Source of the DNA: Rhynchospora pubera | Lineage: Eukaryota; Streptophyta; Magnoliopsida; Poales; Cyperaceae | Reading direction: 5' to 3' | NCBI GenBank assembly: GCA_028095005.1 | Contig: CM051461.1 | Coordinates: 161,978,574-162,042,573, forward strand | Length of the DNA stretch: 64,000 bases | Shown: positions 34,028 through 46,605 of the stretch, piece after piece | Layout of the letters: every line of letters starts with the position of its first letter | Numbering within the stretch: position 1 is the first letter of the stretch | Made by a program: the position numbers and the translations under genes | The notes under the pieces: generated by a model | Told to the model about the DNA's origin: nothing | Seen by the model: the letters and a program-made list of their open reading frames with translations, nothing else | Database searches by the model: none

Positions 34028-34966
34028 AAGAGGGAGATTTTTGTCATCCAATTTTTTCTGAAATTAAAAGTGCATGTGGAACTTTAATTCTTGATCTCTT
34101 GAAGACCAGCCTAGTACTCTTACCACGTATCCTGGTTGAGAAGAAGCTCTTTTAAAGCTTGACTTGATTGGTCAAGAAGACAATAGGTGATTTACTAAGC
34201 CACATGCAATCAACCCACCAATTATACTTGAGAAAACAAACATAACGTACAATTTTATTTCTGATGCTTATATTAACAATAATAAGTACTGACTTGAGGT
34301 TGTGACGACCGTTGTAAAGTACCATATATTTCATCATTTAGATCGATTATTTATACATAATATGTAGTTGTTCGAAATAGTAACTGAATCTGCTGTTGTA
34401 TTCTTCTAATTAAAAATTTAATCGACAATTATTCTGCAAATCTGAATTAGCTAGTTTTGTAAATCAAACTTATGATTCGAACTTATCTTTTAAGTTTTAA
34501 GACAATATATATTAGAGCTGTCCTGCCCTGCAGGTTTCGTTTAATCAATGGACCATGTTTGAGACAGCAACATAAGCGATCACATAAATCTACAGTGCTG
34601 TTGAAATATTTTATGTTTCCTTTCTCCGAAAATTTCGGTAACAAACATTTTCCTCTCCTGATCTCCCCCCTTTTCTACTCCCGCTATCATTCCTCACTAC
34701 ATGCATGTACCAGTGAACAAACCCTGACAATTAATATATAATAAATCGATCATTTACGAGGGATTTTAACGGCACACTTGTAGGACCAAAGATCTAATAA
34801 TCCATCTCCATGTGAGAGTGGGTCCGTTTGCAAAGGTTACCGACACACGTCAGGTAATTAACCCAAGCATGCATGTTACTTAATCGTTGTTAATAATCAC
34901 CACAAGGTTGATAAAATTTGTTTAGTTCTGTTGGAATAACCAATGAACAATGACAATGTTTCATAA

Positions 34967-34971
<5 letters not shown>

Positions 34972-35049
<78 letters not shown>
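34972..35049. repeat. (TA)n microsatellite
   Basis: About 39 uninterrupted TA units. The tract directly abuts the terminal repeat of the 3.2 kb element that starts at 35050. A shorter (CT)n(TA)n tract flanks the other end. Confidence 0.97.
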
Positions 35050-35051
<2 letters not shown>

Positions 35052-38000
35052 TAAATTAGACTCCAGCACATAGAGGGGCTGTGTGCTCCAGTCTTTCAGC
35101 CGTTTGATCTCAAATTCAATGGACCAGATTTTAGCGTCGAGGGGAGATAAATTTCCGTTTACTCATGTGTCTCTCCGTTAATTTTGTCTGTTGAACTTCC
35201 ATATGTTACTCGCCGTTTCATCTCATGTGCGATTTGAAAAAAGAAAAAAAAGGCGAACGCTCTCTCTCCTGCTACGTCTCTCATGCGAAGCCTCTGTGAC
35301 TCTCTCTCAAGCAAAGCAGAGAACAAAACTGGCCTTTCTTCTCCTCTTGTGATTTGAGACCACACCAAGGTACAATAAACCCTAGAACTCTCTCTTTCTC
35401 TTGAGATTTCATCAGTAATTGTTGCATGCTCGTAACTTTTGATTTGGGAAAGTGGAAAATACAACTTGATTTTTTTTTCCGATTTAGATCCTGTCCGAAG
35501 GCTTTAGGACCGAATTCTCTCTCTCCCTTACTCTTTTTTGCTCCTCAATTTCTTGCTCTTTTTGCTCATGTTTCATATTAATTTTGAAAACCCTGGTCTC
35601 GTGCGCTTAAATTTTTTTTTTTTGGGTACCCAAATTTTGTACGACCTCTTTAAAACCACCAAAGATGCCTAACTAATTGATTTATGTAAATAAGTTACTC
35701 ATTAGTCTATTTTCTACTGATCACATTACTGGAGAATTGTTTAGGACTCTCATCTCTTTTCTGTTGCTAAAATAAAACACCCCTAATATGTGATATCGTG
35801 TAAATTCTAAACTAGCATCTAAGATAAAGATACCATATACTTTGCATAGGATTAATTTAATAATTATGCATTGTTTTTGTTTCCTTTCTTTTCAGACGTG
35901 GAAAGCTAGAATCGAGAATGTTGGTCATAAAGATTGGGGAGTTGTTTATTTATGTTTGTCAGAGACTGGAACTATTGCTAGTGTTTCTGAATGTAATTAA
36001 GAATATTAACAAAGATTAGTCAATGAATGAATGAAGCATATATAAGGTAAGTTATAGGTACAATTGTTCTGATAGATGGAGGGATTCTAATGTTAGTTAT
36101 TTTTCTTTTAGGTACAATTAATTGTAATTTGTAATAGTTGTTTTTCTGTTGTTCTGATAGAAAGGTTCTATCTGGTATGCAATACGTTTATTCAAATATT
36201 GTCTCTAACTTACAATTAATGATTTGGGGTTACAGACTTACAGTTTTTTTAAATAAGCTTCGAGTCATTTAGTAATGTTTAAATTGCGTATGAGTATGAG
36301 TATTGATGTCTCTCTTTAGTTGTATGTGCTATTTTCTTCTTTAATGGTACAGTGATACCATGGATATTGTACTATCTTCCGAAGGTCCATACCGCATGAA
36401 ATTTACACTAAATTTGATGTACACACAAAATTCACAAGCGTGGCAAGGGTGTAAAATGAACAGCTTTACATAATTTTCTTCAAACAATAAACAAAGGCCA
36501 ATACTCTAGCAATTTCACAATAATACAAATAATACAAACTATAAAACAAGAGCTACAGTGTACAAACTAAAACACATACTATTCATCTAGTACTAAAAGG
36601 CATACTATCACCAAAATATTTAACACAACACAAATCATTCTCAATCTACTCAATGACTCAAAATCTTCTTCTTCTCTGTTTAACTCCCTCTCCACCGATT
36701 TGCTCCAAGTCTTCTACGTTTTTCTCCTTTTTTCTGCATCTTCAATTTCTATTGTAAAGTAACAAAAACATAATTAGTTAGGAGTATTAACTTAATTTTG
36801 TGTCGAGAGGAAAATCTTCAGTGCATTATCCATGTTGAGTCAGTGATAATTTTTGTTAATCTACACTGAATCATAACTAGCACACACCACCATTGTCAAG
36901 TAATGACACGAGCTTAATCTTATGATTAGTTACACTACTTGATCAGTATATACTATTATCGTGCCTAATTGACTTACTAGTACGATACACATAGTGATGC
37001 TAACTTTGAAGGCATTGGTCTTGAACTTTGTGAAAATTAACCATTTTATTTACCTGAATAGTGAATACACTGCTATTATGTGGTAAAATTATGAAATTTT
37101 GCTACAAATTCGAAGGTACTAAAAGGGCCTCCCTGTAGCTAAGATTATTTAGGGATTGGTTAGTGTTGGAATTTTGAAATTAAGGAAACTAAAGTTATTT
37201 GTGATCTGGTTCAAAAACAATTGCGTGATGCACTCTTGGATTAAAGAAATTGCAAATAAATTTTGGAATTTCATTTACATGACTTAGAATTAAAGAGAGG
37301 ATAAACCAAAAAAGATTTGAGTTCATTTTTTCAAATTGGTCCTTCTAATTAAACAAGATTGGTATAAACCAAATTAGGGATCAAATTAAACCTATTTAAT
37401 CAAAGAGAAGCTAGTGTTTACTCATAACGAAGAGAAAAGCTAACATTTGCATGTGTAGAGGACATGAGGCGTACGAGGCATGAGTTGAGGAAAAATCAGA
37501 GATCTGACCAGACCACCACCTTAAGCCGTACCAGTATCCACTACTCTGACCATCTGAAGCCACGCATGACAAACCAAACACAAATTGGCCTCCTCCCTCT
37601 CTCTGTTACAATGCAAACAAACCTAATCATGTCAATTAGTATATGGTGTCCTTAATTTTGCAATAAAAGCAACTTAAAAGATCAATATTAACAAGGAGCT
37701 ATCTAAAAGCTAACCATCATCCTTTTGGATCCCAATGAAACGAACACACAAAAAGCTATATAAAATCCCATAATCAAACACACAAAAATCTAAGAAATCA
37801 ACGAAATTAGGTTAGCAAAAAGATTACCAACGGAGAAGGGTACTCACCTCGTCGTGATCACCACTGACTTCGCCTACAGCTTGACTTAGCCTCCAATAGT
37901 TAATCTAGGGTTTTGGGGTTGAGAAATAGAGGGGTCTTGGAGTATGCATTACTGAGGTGGCAGTCGCTGGCGAAGATACGAGCGACAACAAGAGTTTATC

Positions 38001-38285
38001 GGGTTATCAGAGTCAAGGAGGAGAAGAGTACATGTGGAGGCAAGGGAGCAGAGTTCTCGAAGGCTCCGATTAGAGAGAGAGTACAACGACTCACTTCGGC
38101 GAGAACGAAGGGATAAGGAGCAAAATAAAAGAAACGGAGAGAGGAAACGGAAAAATAAAGGGAAAACTAAGAGACGGAGGTCAAATTTACTCCTTCAGCG
38201 CATAAATCTGGACCATTAAATTTCAGATCAAACGAATGAAAAATTGGAGCACACAGCCCCTCTATGTGCTGGAGTCTAATTTAGC
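35050..38285. mobile_element. 3.2 kb element with roughly 100-bp terminal inverted repeats, bounded by microsatellites
   Basis: The left end begins GCTAAATTAGACTCCAGCAC. The right end is its complement, near-identical for the first 41 bases and recognisable for about 100. No transposase ORF is seen. The interior is non-coding and AT-rich, with CT-rich leader-like stretches near both ends. The long repeats suggest a Mutator-like element, but no 9-bp duplication is visible because the left flank is (TA)n and the right flank is (CT)n(TA)n (38286-38325). It interrupts a segmental duplicate. Confidence 0.8.
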
Positions 38286-40478
38286 CTCTCTCTCTCTCTC
38301 TATATATATATATAGATTTGATCACGGCCCGTAGGCACTAAAATAAAATTTAAGAATGTAATAGACAAATAAATTTGCAATTTAAAGAACCAAATTTTGA
38401 ATTCTGACCTAAATTATTTTTTTTTATCTGTTACTTAAAAAATTTAAAAAAGAGGCAGGAAGTCAATATGCCACCCAAAACATGGGCCGTAGATTGCTAC
38501 AGCGGCTTTGATTTTTTTTTTTCAAAAAAGAAATTAATAGCTCGGAATGGGTTCGCCGGCCTTGAATTTTTTTCTATATAAAAATTGTAGTTAATAATAT
38601 CGGAGATTAAAATTCCTATTATAAAAATTGAAAATGAAAAATCCGACAAAATGTTGGACGTGACTTTAATTCCCCATTTTAGTGCAAATATATATACAAA
38701 TTTTTTTATCATCCGGGAAATTGATATGGGGCGAAAGGTTCAAAATTTCGTTCTGTCTATATATTGTAATTTATCTCTGTTAATTAATTGTCATGCAAAT
38801 TCAGTTCTAAGTTTTTATTAGTAAAACAAAATTCGAACTGTAAACACAAGGGTAAAAAAATGTCATATATGTTGTTTACCAGAATCAATTCTATTGTTAT
38901 CCTATCAACAGGTGCAATTCTCATTGTGCACCGAAGAGAGAGAAATTATATTTCACACGGTGAACTATGCATGCCTTTCTCAAAAATAGAGATGTTAAAA
39001 AAATTAAAGAAATTACATAAATGATCCTGTAAAAAGTTGAAAATGTTAATTTTTTTAAAAATATCTCTTCTTTTGGGTGCGAACGCTTTAGAGGGCTAAA
39101 AATGTAAACATAAAATTAAATCAACTACGGTTGCTTCTCATATGAGTTGTTTGAAAACAACTGCAACTTGATCATGTTACTTGCATAGTGCTTAGTAAGC
39201 AATTTTAGTCCACACAAGCAATCTCTTTTCATGGAAATAATTTTCCAAACCAAAGTGGTACATAGTTCTTTCTAATTAATTAATTGTTGACAATTTACAA
39301 AGAAAAAGCCGAAAGAGAAACATATCAAATCAAAGAAAATAACACCGACTATAGGTTTACAATCGGTTTAATCGGAACCAACACTTAACCCATAATTCCA
39401 AGATCACAATCCAATTAGGAATATAAATTTGAAACTAAATAACAGTGTCCTTCCTATAGGATAATTTGTGTTATTTTTATTTGATTGAGATTTGAGAACA
39501 AGGGTCCACCATCACATGGCATGGCTCGTCTTACGCTATAATATCTTTGCTCCTCACATGGAGTCATTATTAGGTTAGTTACTTTGTTTTCAACTATAGA
39601 GATTGAATAATGCGCACGGCGCTCTAAATTATCCTTTTAATATCAACTGCTTTAAAAGAAGCCGATTGCAACTGAAATGAATTATCCTTTGTACCTAATG
39701 GACGTTAAATCCATTATAAAATAATAATAATGTAAATAAATTGTTCCTTGCCACCTTATTGCACACATCCTAGGTATAGTAAAATTGTACATTGAGGTTG
39801 TTACGAATGTATATAGTAATGTAAACAATTTTAGTCCCTATTTAATTAATAAAAATATAAGTTGTTCTTTTCACCAATTGCACATAAAAAATTGCATCTC
39901 GATACTCGATAAGTCGTTTCCACAATAAAATTTTATGAGAACATAAATTGTCTGAAGTCTGAAGTCTGAACTCTGAAGCAATCCTAACGCAATGCAAGTT
40001 CCTCAATAGTCTTGTACAGGATCAGAAAAAAAAATACTGTAACTATACAGGACATAATGTAACAGCAGAGTCTGAAAGCAAACACATGGGATTGGTTAGA
40101 AGAGGACTAGGAAATTATTATGGCAATATATAAAGTCGAATAAAAACAAACCGCATTACCGGTCATATACTCATATTTCATCAAAGGAAACAAAAATAAA
40201 AACAACAAACACACAATTCAGCACAAAGGCAGTGGAAGAGGACAGAGGTGACTATGTACTGTCTCTGTACATTGCCCTGGCTACGAACTTATTTCTTGTT
40301 AAATACTTTAAATTAATTTCATGGACATCCATATATAAAATTTAATGGATACATCTAACATGTCCCCATATATATAATTATATATAATACACTTGACAAT
40401 TCACACAAGCGCATTCATAACTAAAATTCAAAATTATAATGGATCGATAATTTGCAATATGATCCATAACTTCACGAC

Positions 40479-41148
40479 TTAGGCCCTAACGAGATTTGCG
40501 GTGTAGACGGTGTTGGGTTTCCAGTTCGGGGGGATGACGTCCTTGGCCACAAACTTGTTGTTCTGGCTGTCGGTAATTTGGATCGAGAATGGTGGCATGG
40601 TAGGGTCTTTTGGGTCGAACCTCCAGACGGTTCCAAAGTTGTGAGTGAAGGGCAGCCAACCATTTTCGCGGGAGTAAGGCGGGTTGGTTTGCTTCAGTGC
40701 AACAGCAGTAATGACACCATCGTACTTGATATTGACGGCGAAGTAAATGTTGTTTGAGCCTTGCTCGACATGGAATGAGGCGGTTTTACCTGCATGGGTG
40801 GTTTTGGATTTCAGTATTAGTAAATTAATTCAGAGATTGCTAATATGCACAAACCTATGATTTTTAAATTACAAACAATGAAGCTGGAATGACCATTCTG
40901 GTTTTCTTTTTGAGTGATGGCATTCTCAATTTCTGGCTGGCAGAAGAGTGGGTACAGTTCTCTTTGATGAATTGGGAATTTGGTAGAAGTTAAGCTAAAC
41001 CAAAGCATAAAATGGGTTCTAATAAGTTCCGATTTTAAGATAATGTAGGTTAAAATGAAAAATTGTGAAACTAGGTACCATAAGCAGAAGGGATAAGAAG
41101 AGAGAGTAAAGCAAGAGAGGCAAACAAGGCAAAGAGGCGAGAAGCCAT
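40479..41148 (-). CDS. secreted CBM63-only expansin-domain protein, copy 1 (group-2/3 allergen-like)
   Basis: Two exons: 41079-41148 (signal peptide) and 40479-40789, joined in phase 1, giving 126 residues. The first 23 residues (MASRLFALFASLALLSLLIP...) are a cleavable signal peptide. The mature part (GKTASFHVEQGSNNIYFAVN..., GWLPFTHNFGTVWRFD, PPFSIQITD, KDVIPPNWKPNTVY) matches the expansin C-terminal beta-sandwich. In this family that domain binds wall polysaccharides. The GH45-like domain is absent. The protein should be secreted to the wall. A TATAAATA box reads on the - strand at 41218-41225. The intact frame, splice sites and signal peptide argue for a working gene. Confidence 0.9.
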
Positions 41149-41217
41149 TGTTATAATTGAAGGGGGGGAGATGAACTTTTATTTTGGTTTGGATTGAAAT
41201 GGAGTTTAGTTTGGTTG

Positions 41218-41225
41218 TATTTATA
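41218..41225 (-). promoter_or_regulatory. TATA box of CBM63-only copy 1
   Basis: TATAAATA on the - strand, 70 bp upstream of the start codon. The same box and surroundings (CCTATAAATA) occur at the paralogues. Confidence 0.7.
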
Positions 41226-41657
41226 GGAGGAGAAAAGAGGCGTGAGCTGATGGACGCCTCTGATCTTAGCTAAGAAATGGGGTGATGTGATGGGATCATG
41301 GGGAGTTAACACTTAACAAGGGACCACAATTGACTAATGTAGCGTATACATACGTAGGTACATTGCTGCTCTGCTGCTTGAAAGTTCTTATGTAGACTGT
41401 ATGTAATACTTGTTGTTTTGATAGTATATGCGGAAAAAGGACATGGGATGAATACTGTAACATTCATGATTGAAATTCATTTTCCACCTACGTTTACAAA
41501 ATTTCTTTTTTTTTTATTGATAAGAAAATTAAAATTATGAGAAATTATCGAATCAGCGTAAACAATAATGTGGACCAATCCACCTATTGAACTCGAGAAA
41601 ACAAACATAACAATTAATTATTTATTGTGTTTGAATTGACAAAAAATAGTGTCGATT

Positions 41658-41812
41658 GAGAACCAGCTCTTGATTTAGTGATAAAGAGCAATTACATCTT
41701 GACTCCTAGAGTGAAAGGTGGCATGTTCAAAATTTGGCTTTATAGTATGAATATATTTAATTTAAAAATAAGTTGGATTTATACCTCCAATTTATCTTGA
41801 AAAAAATAGTGC
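41658..41812 (+). mobile_element. tRNA-derived SINE, copy 2
   Basis: Runs from GAGAACCAGCTCTTG to CAATTTATCTTG followed by a poly-A. It has degenerate box A and box B compared with the copy at 32963-34027. It is flanked by AAAAAATAGTGTCGATT (41641-41657) and AAAAAATAGTGCTGATT (near 41813-41829). The duplicated segment u1 has the corresponding site without the SINE. Confidence 0.75.
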
Positions 41813-42463
41813 TGATTAGCTTGAGTTTGTGACTATTTGAAAAAAAAAAACTATTATTTAACATTTAGATGGACAGTTACTTGTTCAGGATAGTCGTTAA
41901 ATCTGTTGTTTTATTCTTCTAATTAGACCAGATTCTTTTGTCGCGGCTTTACCACGACATAAGTTGTTAACCATATATTGTTATGTTTTCTTCGAGGGAG
42001 TGGCGGCCTAGCGGGGAGTTTATAGATTTTATTATGTAGATACATTATTTTTTTGTCGACATAGGCTAAATTAAAAGAAATGCCAACCATGAACATTATA
42101 CTTATACCAACCGTTTTCATTCCGGTTAATAGCTTTCGTTTAATTCTATGATATGTTAAGCTCTAAATAATTGAGTACCACTTCAACCATTTTCTTTTTA
42201 ACTATCAAATTGCGCTAGGTGAATGTTAATGTATTCCGATTTTCTATAAACGTGTCTGCTAGAAAGAAGATTGCTTACATTTGGCCTTCTCAAAAATAAA
42301 TTATAAGTGTTTCTAGTTAAGCTTTAGTTACGAGAAGCCACAATTCATTTTGAGAAACTGTTTAATTAAAATGAGACTTTATGCTTTGCATCTCGGATAC
42401 TAAATGAACAATAATAATTTGATAAAAATAAAATCGATTGCAGTCAAAATGGCTTTGCTAGTC

Positions 42464-42862
42464 TGTGATATATCGGACTAAAATCCTCTACTGTCGTTTC
42501 TGACAGTAGAGGTCTACTGCCTCTTAACTATTTTATTAATATTTTAAAATTTTAAAATTCAATCGTTGAATCTAAAAAATTGATATTGTTCAATTTTACG
42601 AGCGATACATTTTCATATAAATTTTAGAGTTTATTTAATACTAGATCAAGTTGTCAACAAATGAACGAATCTGGTTAGATTAATTCTAATACATTCATAA
42701 TTAATCAAGTATCAAATCGACTCTAAAATTTATAAAATTTATATAAAAGTGCATCATTCATAAAATTAAACAAGATCAACGGTATGAATTCAACAATTGA
42801 TTTTTTTTTAAATATTAATAAAATGGCTTGCGCAGTAAAGGATTTCAGTCCGTGATATATCA
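42464..42862. mobile_element. foldback MITE, GATATATC-ended
   Basis: The left end GATATATCGGACTAAAATCC mirrors the right end GGATTTCAGTCCGTGATATATC. The interior has mirrored AAATTTTAGAGTTTATTTAAT/AAATCGACTCTAAAATTTAT blocks and resembles the element at 28119-28545. Confidence 0.75.
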
Positions 42863-43113
42863 TATGTTACTTGTTTTCACTTGTTGGATGTTGTGCAGGC
42901 ATCACACTATCATTTTTTTTTCCTACACCTTTATAGGCTTGTTGAGTTGTTGTGCATTTTATTCTTTAAAAGTCTGGTATTGATATTATGATCAACACTT
43001 GTTATGTTTTATCTTATTTTTCTCGTATGAAAATGATTCTAAATTTCTACTTTGGAGCAAGTACCTTTAGAAGAGGAAATTACTCCTAATCAGAGATGTA
43101 CTTGTAACTACAT

Positions 43114-43269
43114 TAGAGCTGTCAAACGTTTAGAAACGAAATATATGGTACATACCAGTTTTGTTTCCGTCCGTCTCTGAAAACGTAAGTCATTTACCAT
43201 TCCGTTTATGTTTCATTTCGGACAGGACGGAACAGAAAATATTGAAACGGCATCCGTTTGACAGCTCTA
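43114..43269. mobile_element. small hAT MITE, TAGAGCTGTCAAACG family
   Basis: TAGAGCTGTCAAACG at the left and CGTTTGACAGCTCTA at the right are perfect 15-bp inverted repeats. A perfect 8-bp target duplication AACTACAT lies at 43106-43113 and 43270-43277. 156 bp, non-coding. Confidence 0.93.
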
Positions 43270-43795
43270 AACTACATACCTCATATAGAAAGTCTGTAGC
43301 GAATCACCCTAATAATCGAATTTACAGTCACACGGAGTTCAGCAAATAAAATGGACATTAAATCCTGAAATTTTTATCATATGTCATATGAGCTCGGCTA
43401 ATTCGAATCTACACAGAGAAAAAAATCAAGCCCATTTTTCATAGGTGCAAATATGTACATTATAGCTGCCCTGCAGGTTAATGGACCATATTTCATATTT
43501 GAGACAGCAACATATATGACTAGCGATCACATAAATCTAGACAAAGCAAGTTTATTGTTGTTTATTAATTAATAAAGGCAAACAAGAGGTACAGAGCTGT
43601 TGAAATATTTTAAGTTTCCTTTCTCCGAAAATTTCGGTAACAAACATTTTTCCTGATCCCCTCCCTTTTCTACTCCCGCATTATTCCTCACCACATCCAT
43701 GTACCAGTGAACAAACCATAACAATATAATATAATAAATCGATCATTTACGAGTTACGACTTACGAGGGATTTTAACTGTACACTTTGTTGTAAG

Positions 43796-44112
43796 TAGAC
43801 CTGTCAAACGTTAACGGTGGAAGCCGAAATGAGGCGTTCTGTTTCAGTAACTGAACAAAAATGATGTTTCGTTTTCGTTCTATTTCCTCAAATGAAACTG
43901 ATTTTTGTTCCGTTTAACGTTTTATCCTCTATTTTCTATTGATTTCAGTCCATTTTCGTCCATTTCTGTGTTCCGTTTACGTTCAATTCGTTTTCTTCAT
44001 TTTCGTTTCCGTTCTGTTTTCAAAAATGAAACTGATTTTCGATTTCGTTTAACATTCCGTTCAGACTTAACGGAACGGAAACGTTCGAAACCACGGAACA
44101 CTGACCGGCCTA
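43796..44112. mobile_element. small hAT MITE, related to the 43114 element
   Basis: It starts TAGACCTGTCAAACG and ends GACCGGCCTA. The flanks GTTGTAAG and GTTGTAGG differ at one base of eight. It contains many GAAACGGAA/TTCCGTTT-type repeats typical of hAT subterminal regions. Confidence 0.78.
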
Positions 44113-45316
44113 GTTGTAGGGAATGACCAAAAATCTAATAATCCATCTCCATGTGAGCGTGGGTCCTTTTGCAAAGGTTACCGACACACGTCAGGTAGTT
44201 AATTAACCCAAGCATGCATGTTCCTTGCAGTTAAGAAAAAGGAGGAGATTACAAATGAATAATTTTAGTTAATCACTTAATTTAATAGTGTTTGCTTGCT
44301 TAGGACGACTCTAAATCAAAATATTATTATTTAATAGTTATAAAATAAAATTTGGGAATGTAATAAATAAATAAATTTTATAATTTAAAATAGCAGAATT
44401 TTAAGTTCTGACCGAAATTATTTTTTATCCGTTACTAAAAAAATAAAAGAAGAGGCAGGAAGTTCAATATTATACCCAAAATATGGGCCGTAGATTGCTA
44501 CAGTTGTTTTGATTTTTCTACCCCTTCATTTTTATTAGAAATTAATAGCCCGGAATGGGTTCACCGGCCTTGAATTTTTCTTCTTATATAAAATTTGTAG
44601 TTATTAAATATCAAAAATCAAAATTCCTATCTTTTATAAAATTAAAATTTAAATTCTGATATAATGTAGGATGGGACTTGAAATCAATTATAATTTTTTT
44701 TGTATCGTCTGAGAAATTGATATGGGACGGGGTTCAAAATATTTCTTTCTGTCACGAAATTGAACCGTTAATTACTTGTGATTTACCTTCAGATCTAAGA
44801 TTTTTTATTTACGCAATGAACTTATGCCCGTGTTGTTAAAGAGCATCAATTCTCGACGACTCAAGAGGAGAAGCCAGATGATGAGCGCAGCACCCCTTCA
44901 GAAATTAAAGAAAAAATTACATAAATGGTCCTTAAAAAAATGAATGTGTGTGTGTGTTTTTCCCCTCTTTTATTATGGGGACGGGAGTGTGAGCGCTTTT
45001 AGAGGGTTAAAAATGTAAGCATAAAATTTATATGTCGTAATCGAAATTACGATTGCTTCTCATGAGTTATTTGAAAACAACTACAATTTGATCATGTTAC
45101 TTGAATGCTGATTAAGTGATTAGTAAACAATTGTAGTCCACACAAGCAATGTTTTTTTTTTCTTTGTTCAATCTTTCCAAACCAAAGTGGTATAACGTTC
45201 TTTTAAATTAATTGTTAACAATGACGAAAGATCCGAAAGATAAACAAACCATATCTTAGAAAATAACACAACAGAGTCACCAACTGGTATAATCAGGACC
45301 AACACAAAGTCACAAA

Positions 45317-45465
45317 GTGTGCGTTTGGATCGTTGGAAGAAAGAAGAAGAAGAAGGAAGAAGAAGAAAAAAAATTATAAACAATTCAAACTCTTCACAAA
45401 GTTACACACTTCTCAATACTTCTTCCCACTTCTTCCCTTCTTCCCACATCTATCCAAACGCACCC
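45317..45465. mobile_element. MITE, GGGTGCGTTTGGAT family, copy 1
   Basis: The ends are GTGTGCGTTTGGAT and ATCCAAACGCACCC-like. The body has AATTCAAACTCTTCACAAAG and TTACACACTTCTC, shared with copies at 45491 and 48146. About 150 bp. Confidence 0.82.
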
Positions 45466-45490
45466 AAAATGAATCCAAGATAACAATCCA

Positions 45491-45653
45491 GGGGTGTGTT
45501 TGGATATAGAAAGAAGGAAAAAAAAAGAAGAAAGAAGGAAGAAAAAAATTATAAACAATCCAAACTCTTCACAAAGTTACACACTTCCAAATACTTCTTC
45601 CCACTTCTTTCCTTCTTCTCTTCTTCCCACACAACGGAGCCCAGAATAGGAAT
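45491..45653. mobile_element. MITE, GGGTGCGTTTGGAT family, copy 2
   Basis: Starts GGGGTGTGTTTGGATATAG and shares the body CAATCCAAACTCTTCACAAA with its neighbour only 25 bp away. The right end ACGGAGCCC is altered. Confidence 0.75.
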
Positions 45654-46605
45654 ATAAATTGGAGCTAGATAACAGTGTCCTTTCCATAGGATAATTTACG
45701 TTATTTTTATTTGATTGAGATTTCTGAACAAGGGTCCACCTTCACATGACTTGTCTTACATTACTAGCTTTCTTGGCTCCTCGCATGGAGTCATTATTAG
45801 GTTAGTTACTTTTGTTTTCAACTGTAGAGATTGGCTCAATGCATTATGCATGGCGCTTTATTCTATCTATCGTTTTAATATCAACTGCTTGAAATGACCA
45901 CGACACAAGTCTCCGGGCCTCCGGTTATACCTCATTTATGTCCTCTATGTGCTTTTCGTGAGCCAATTGCAACTCAATGACTTTCGATGTATTCGAATCC
46001 TTTATAAAATTAATAACAATGTAAACTGAGAATGTTTCCCAAGTACATTAATAAAAATATAAAATAAAAGTTATTCTTTGCACCAATTGCACATATATAT
46101 CCCATAAATAGAAAAATGCATCTTGATAATTGATGAGTCGTTTCAGTAAATTTTTAATAGAACAACATAAATTTTCTGAACTCTGAAGCAATCCTAACGC
46201 AACACGAGTTCCTCAACACAGTCTTGTACACGACCAGAAAAGAATCTAGCTGTAACTATACAGGACAAAAATTAACAGCATATATAGTCTGAAAGCAAAC
46301 ACATGGGATTGGTTATAAGTGGGTAGGAAGTTGTTATGGCAATTAATATATAGTCCAACAAAAAGAAACCATATTACCGGTCATATTTCATCAAAGAAAA
46401 CAAAAAATGAAAACAATAAACGCACAATTCAGCACAAGGACAATGTAAAATTAAGTTCATGACATCCATATACAACATTAATTTGATAGATACATCTAAC
46501 ATGTACCCATGGCAATATTAACACAAGCGCATTTGTAACTAATTAAAATTAAAAATTATAATGGATTAGTTATAATTTGCGATACGATATCCATATCTTC
46601 GCAAC

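Larger units (their letters stand above)
32600..34930. repeat. segmental duplicate u1 (paralogous to about 41270-44230)
   Basis: Long stretches match the upstream flank of the first small expansin-domain gene. Examples are GTACCGT-free blocks such as CTTGCTGCTCTGC, GAGAAAACAAACATAAC, TTTCTCCGAAAATTTCGGTA, AATCGATCATTTACGAG and GGTTACCGACACACGTCAGG, in the same order. No expansin-domain gene lies just left of 32600, so the duplication broke off there or the gene was lost. A SINE and a hAT element inserted later. Confidence 0.75.
38330..41270. repeat. segmental duplicate a1, carrying the first CBM63-only gene
   Basis: Matches 44270-47440 (a2) and parts of 47440-52750 (a3) in the same order. 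Shared blocks include AGAGGCAGGAAG, GGGCCGTAGATTGCTACAG, TCAACTGCTT and ACCGGTCATAT, then the gene. The 2 kb left of the gene has no other coding sequence. Confidence 0.75.
41270..44230. repeat. segmental duplicate u2 (paralogous to 32600-34930)
   Basis: The same block order as u1, with added insertions absent from u1: a SINE (41658-41812), a foldback MITE (42464-42862) and two small hAT elements (43114-43269, 43796-44112). No gene. Confidence 0.72.

Noticed and set aside
40500..40800. small expansin genes as broken pseudogenes of a full expansin
   Set aside because: All three have intact signal peptides, splice sites, reading frames and TATA boxes, and no remnants of the GH45-like exons lie between their exons.
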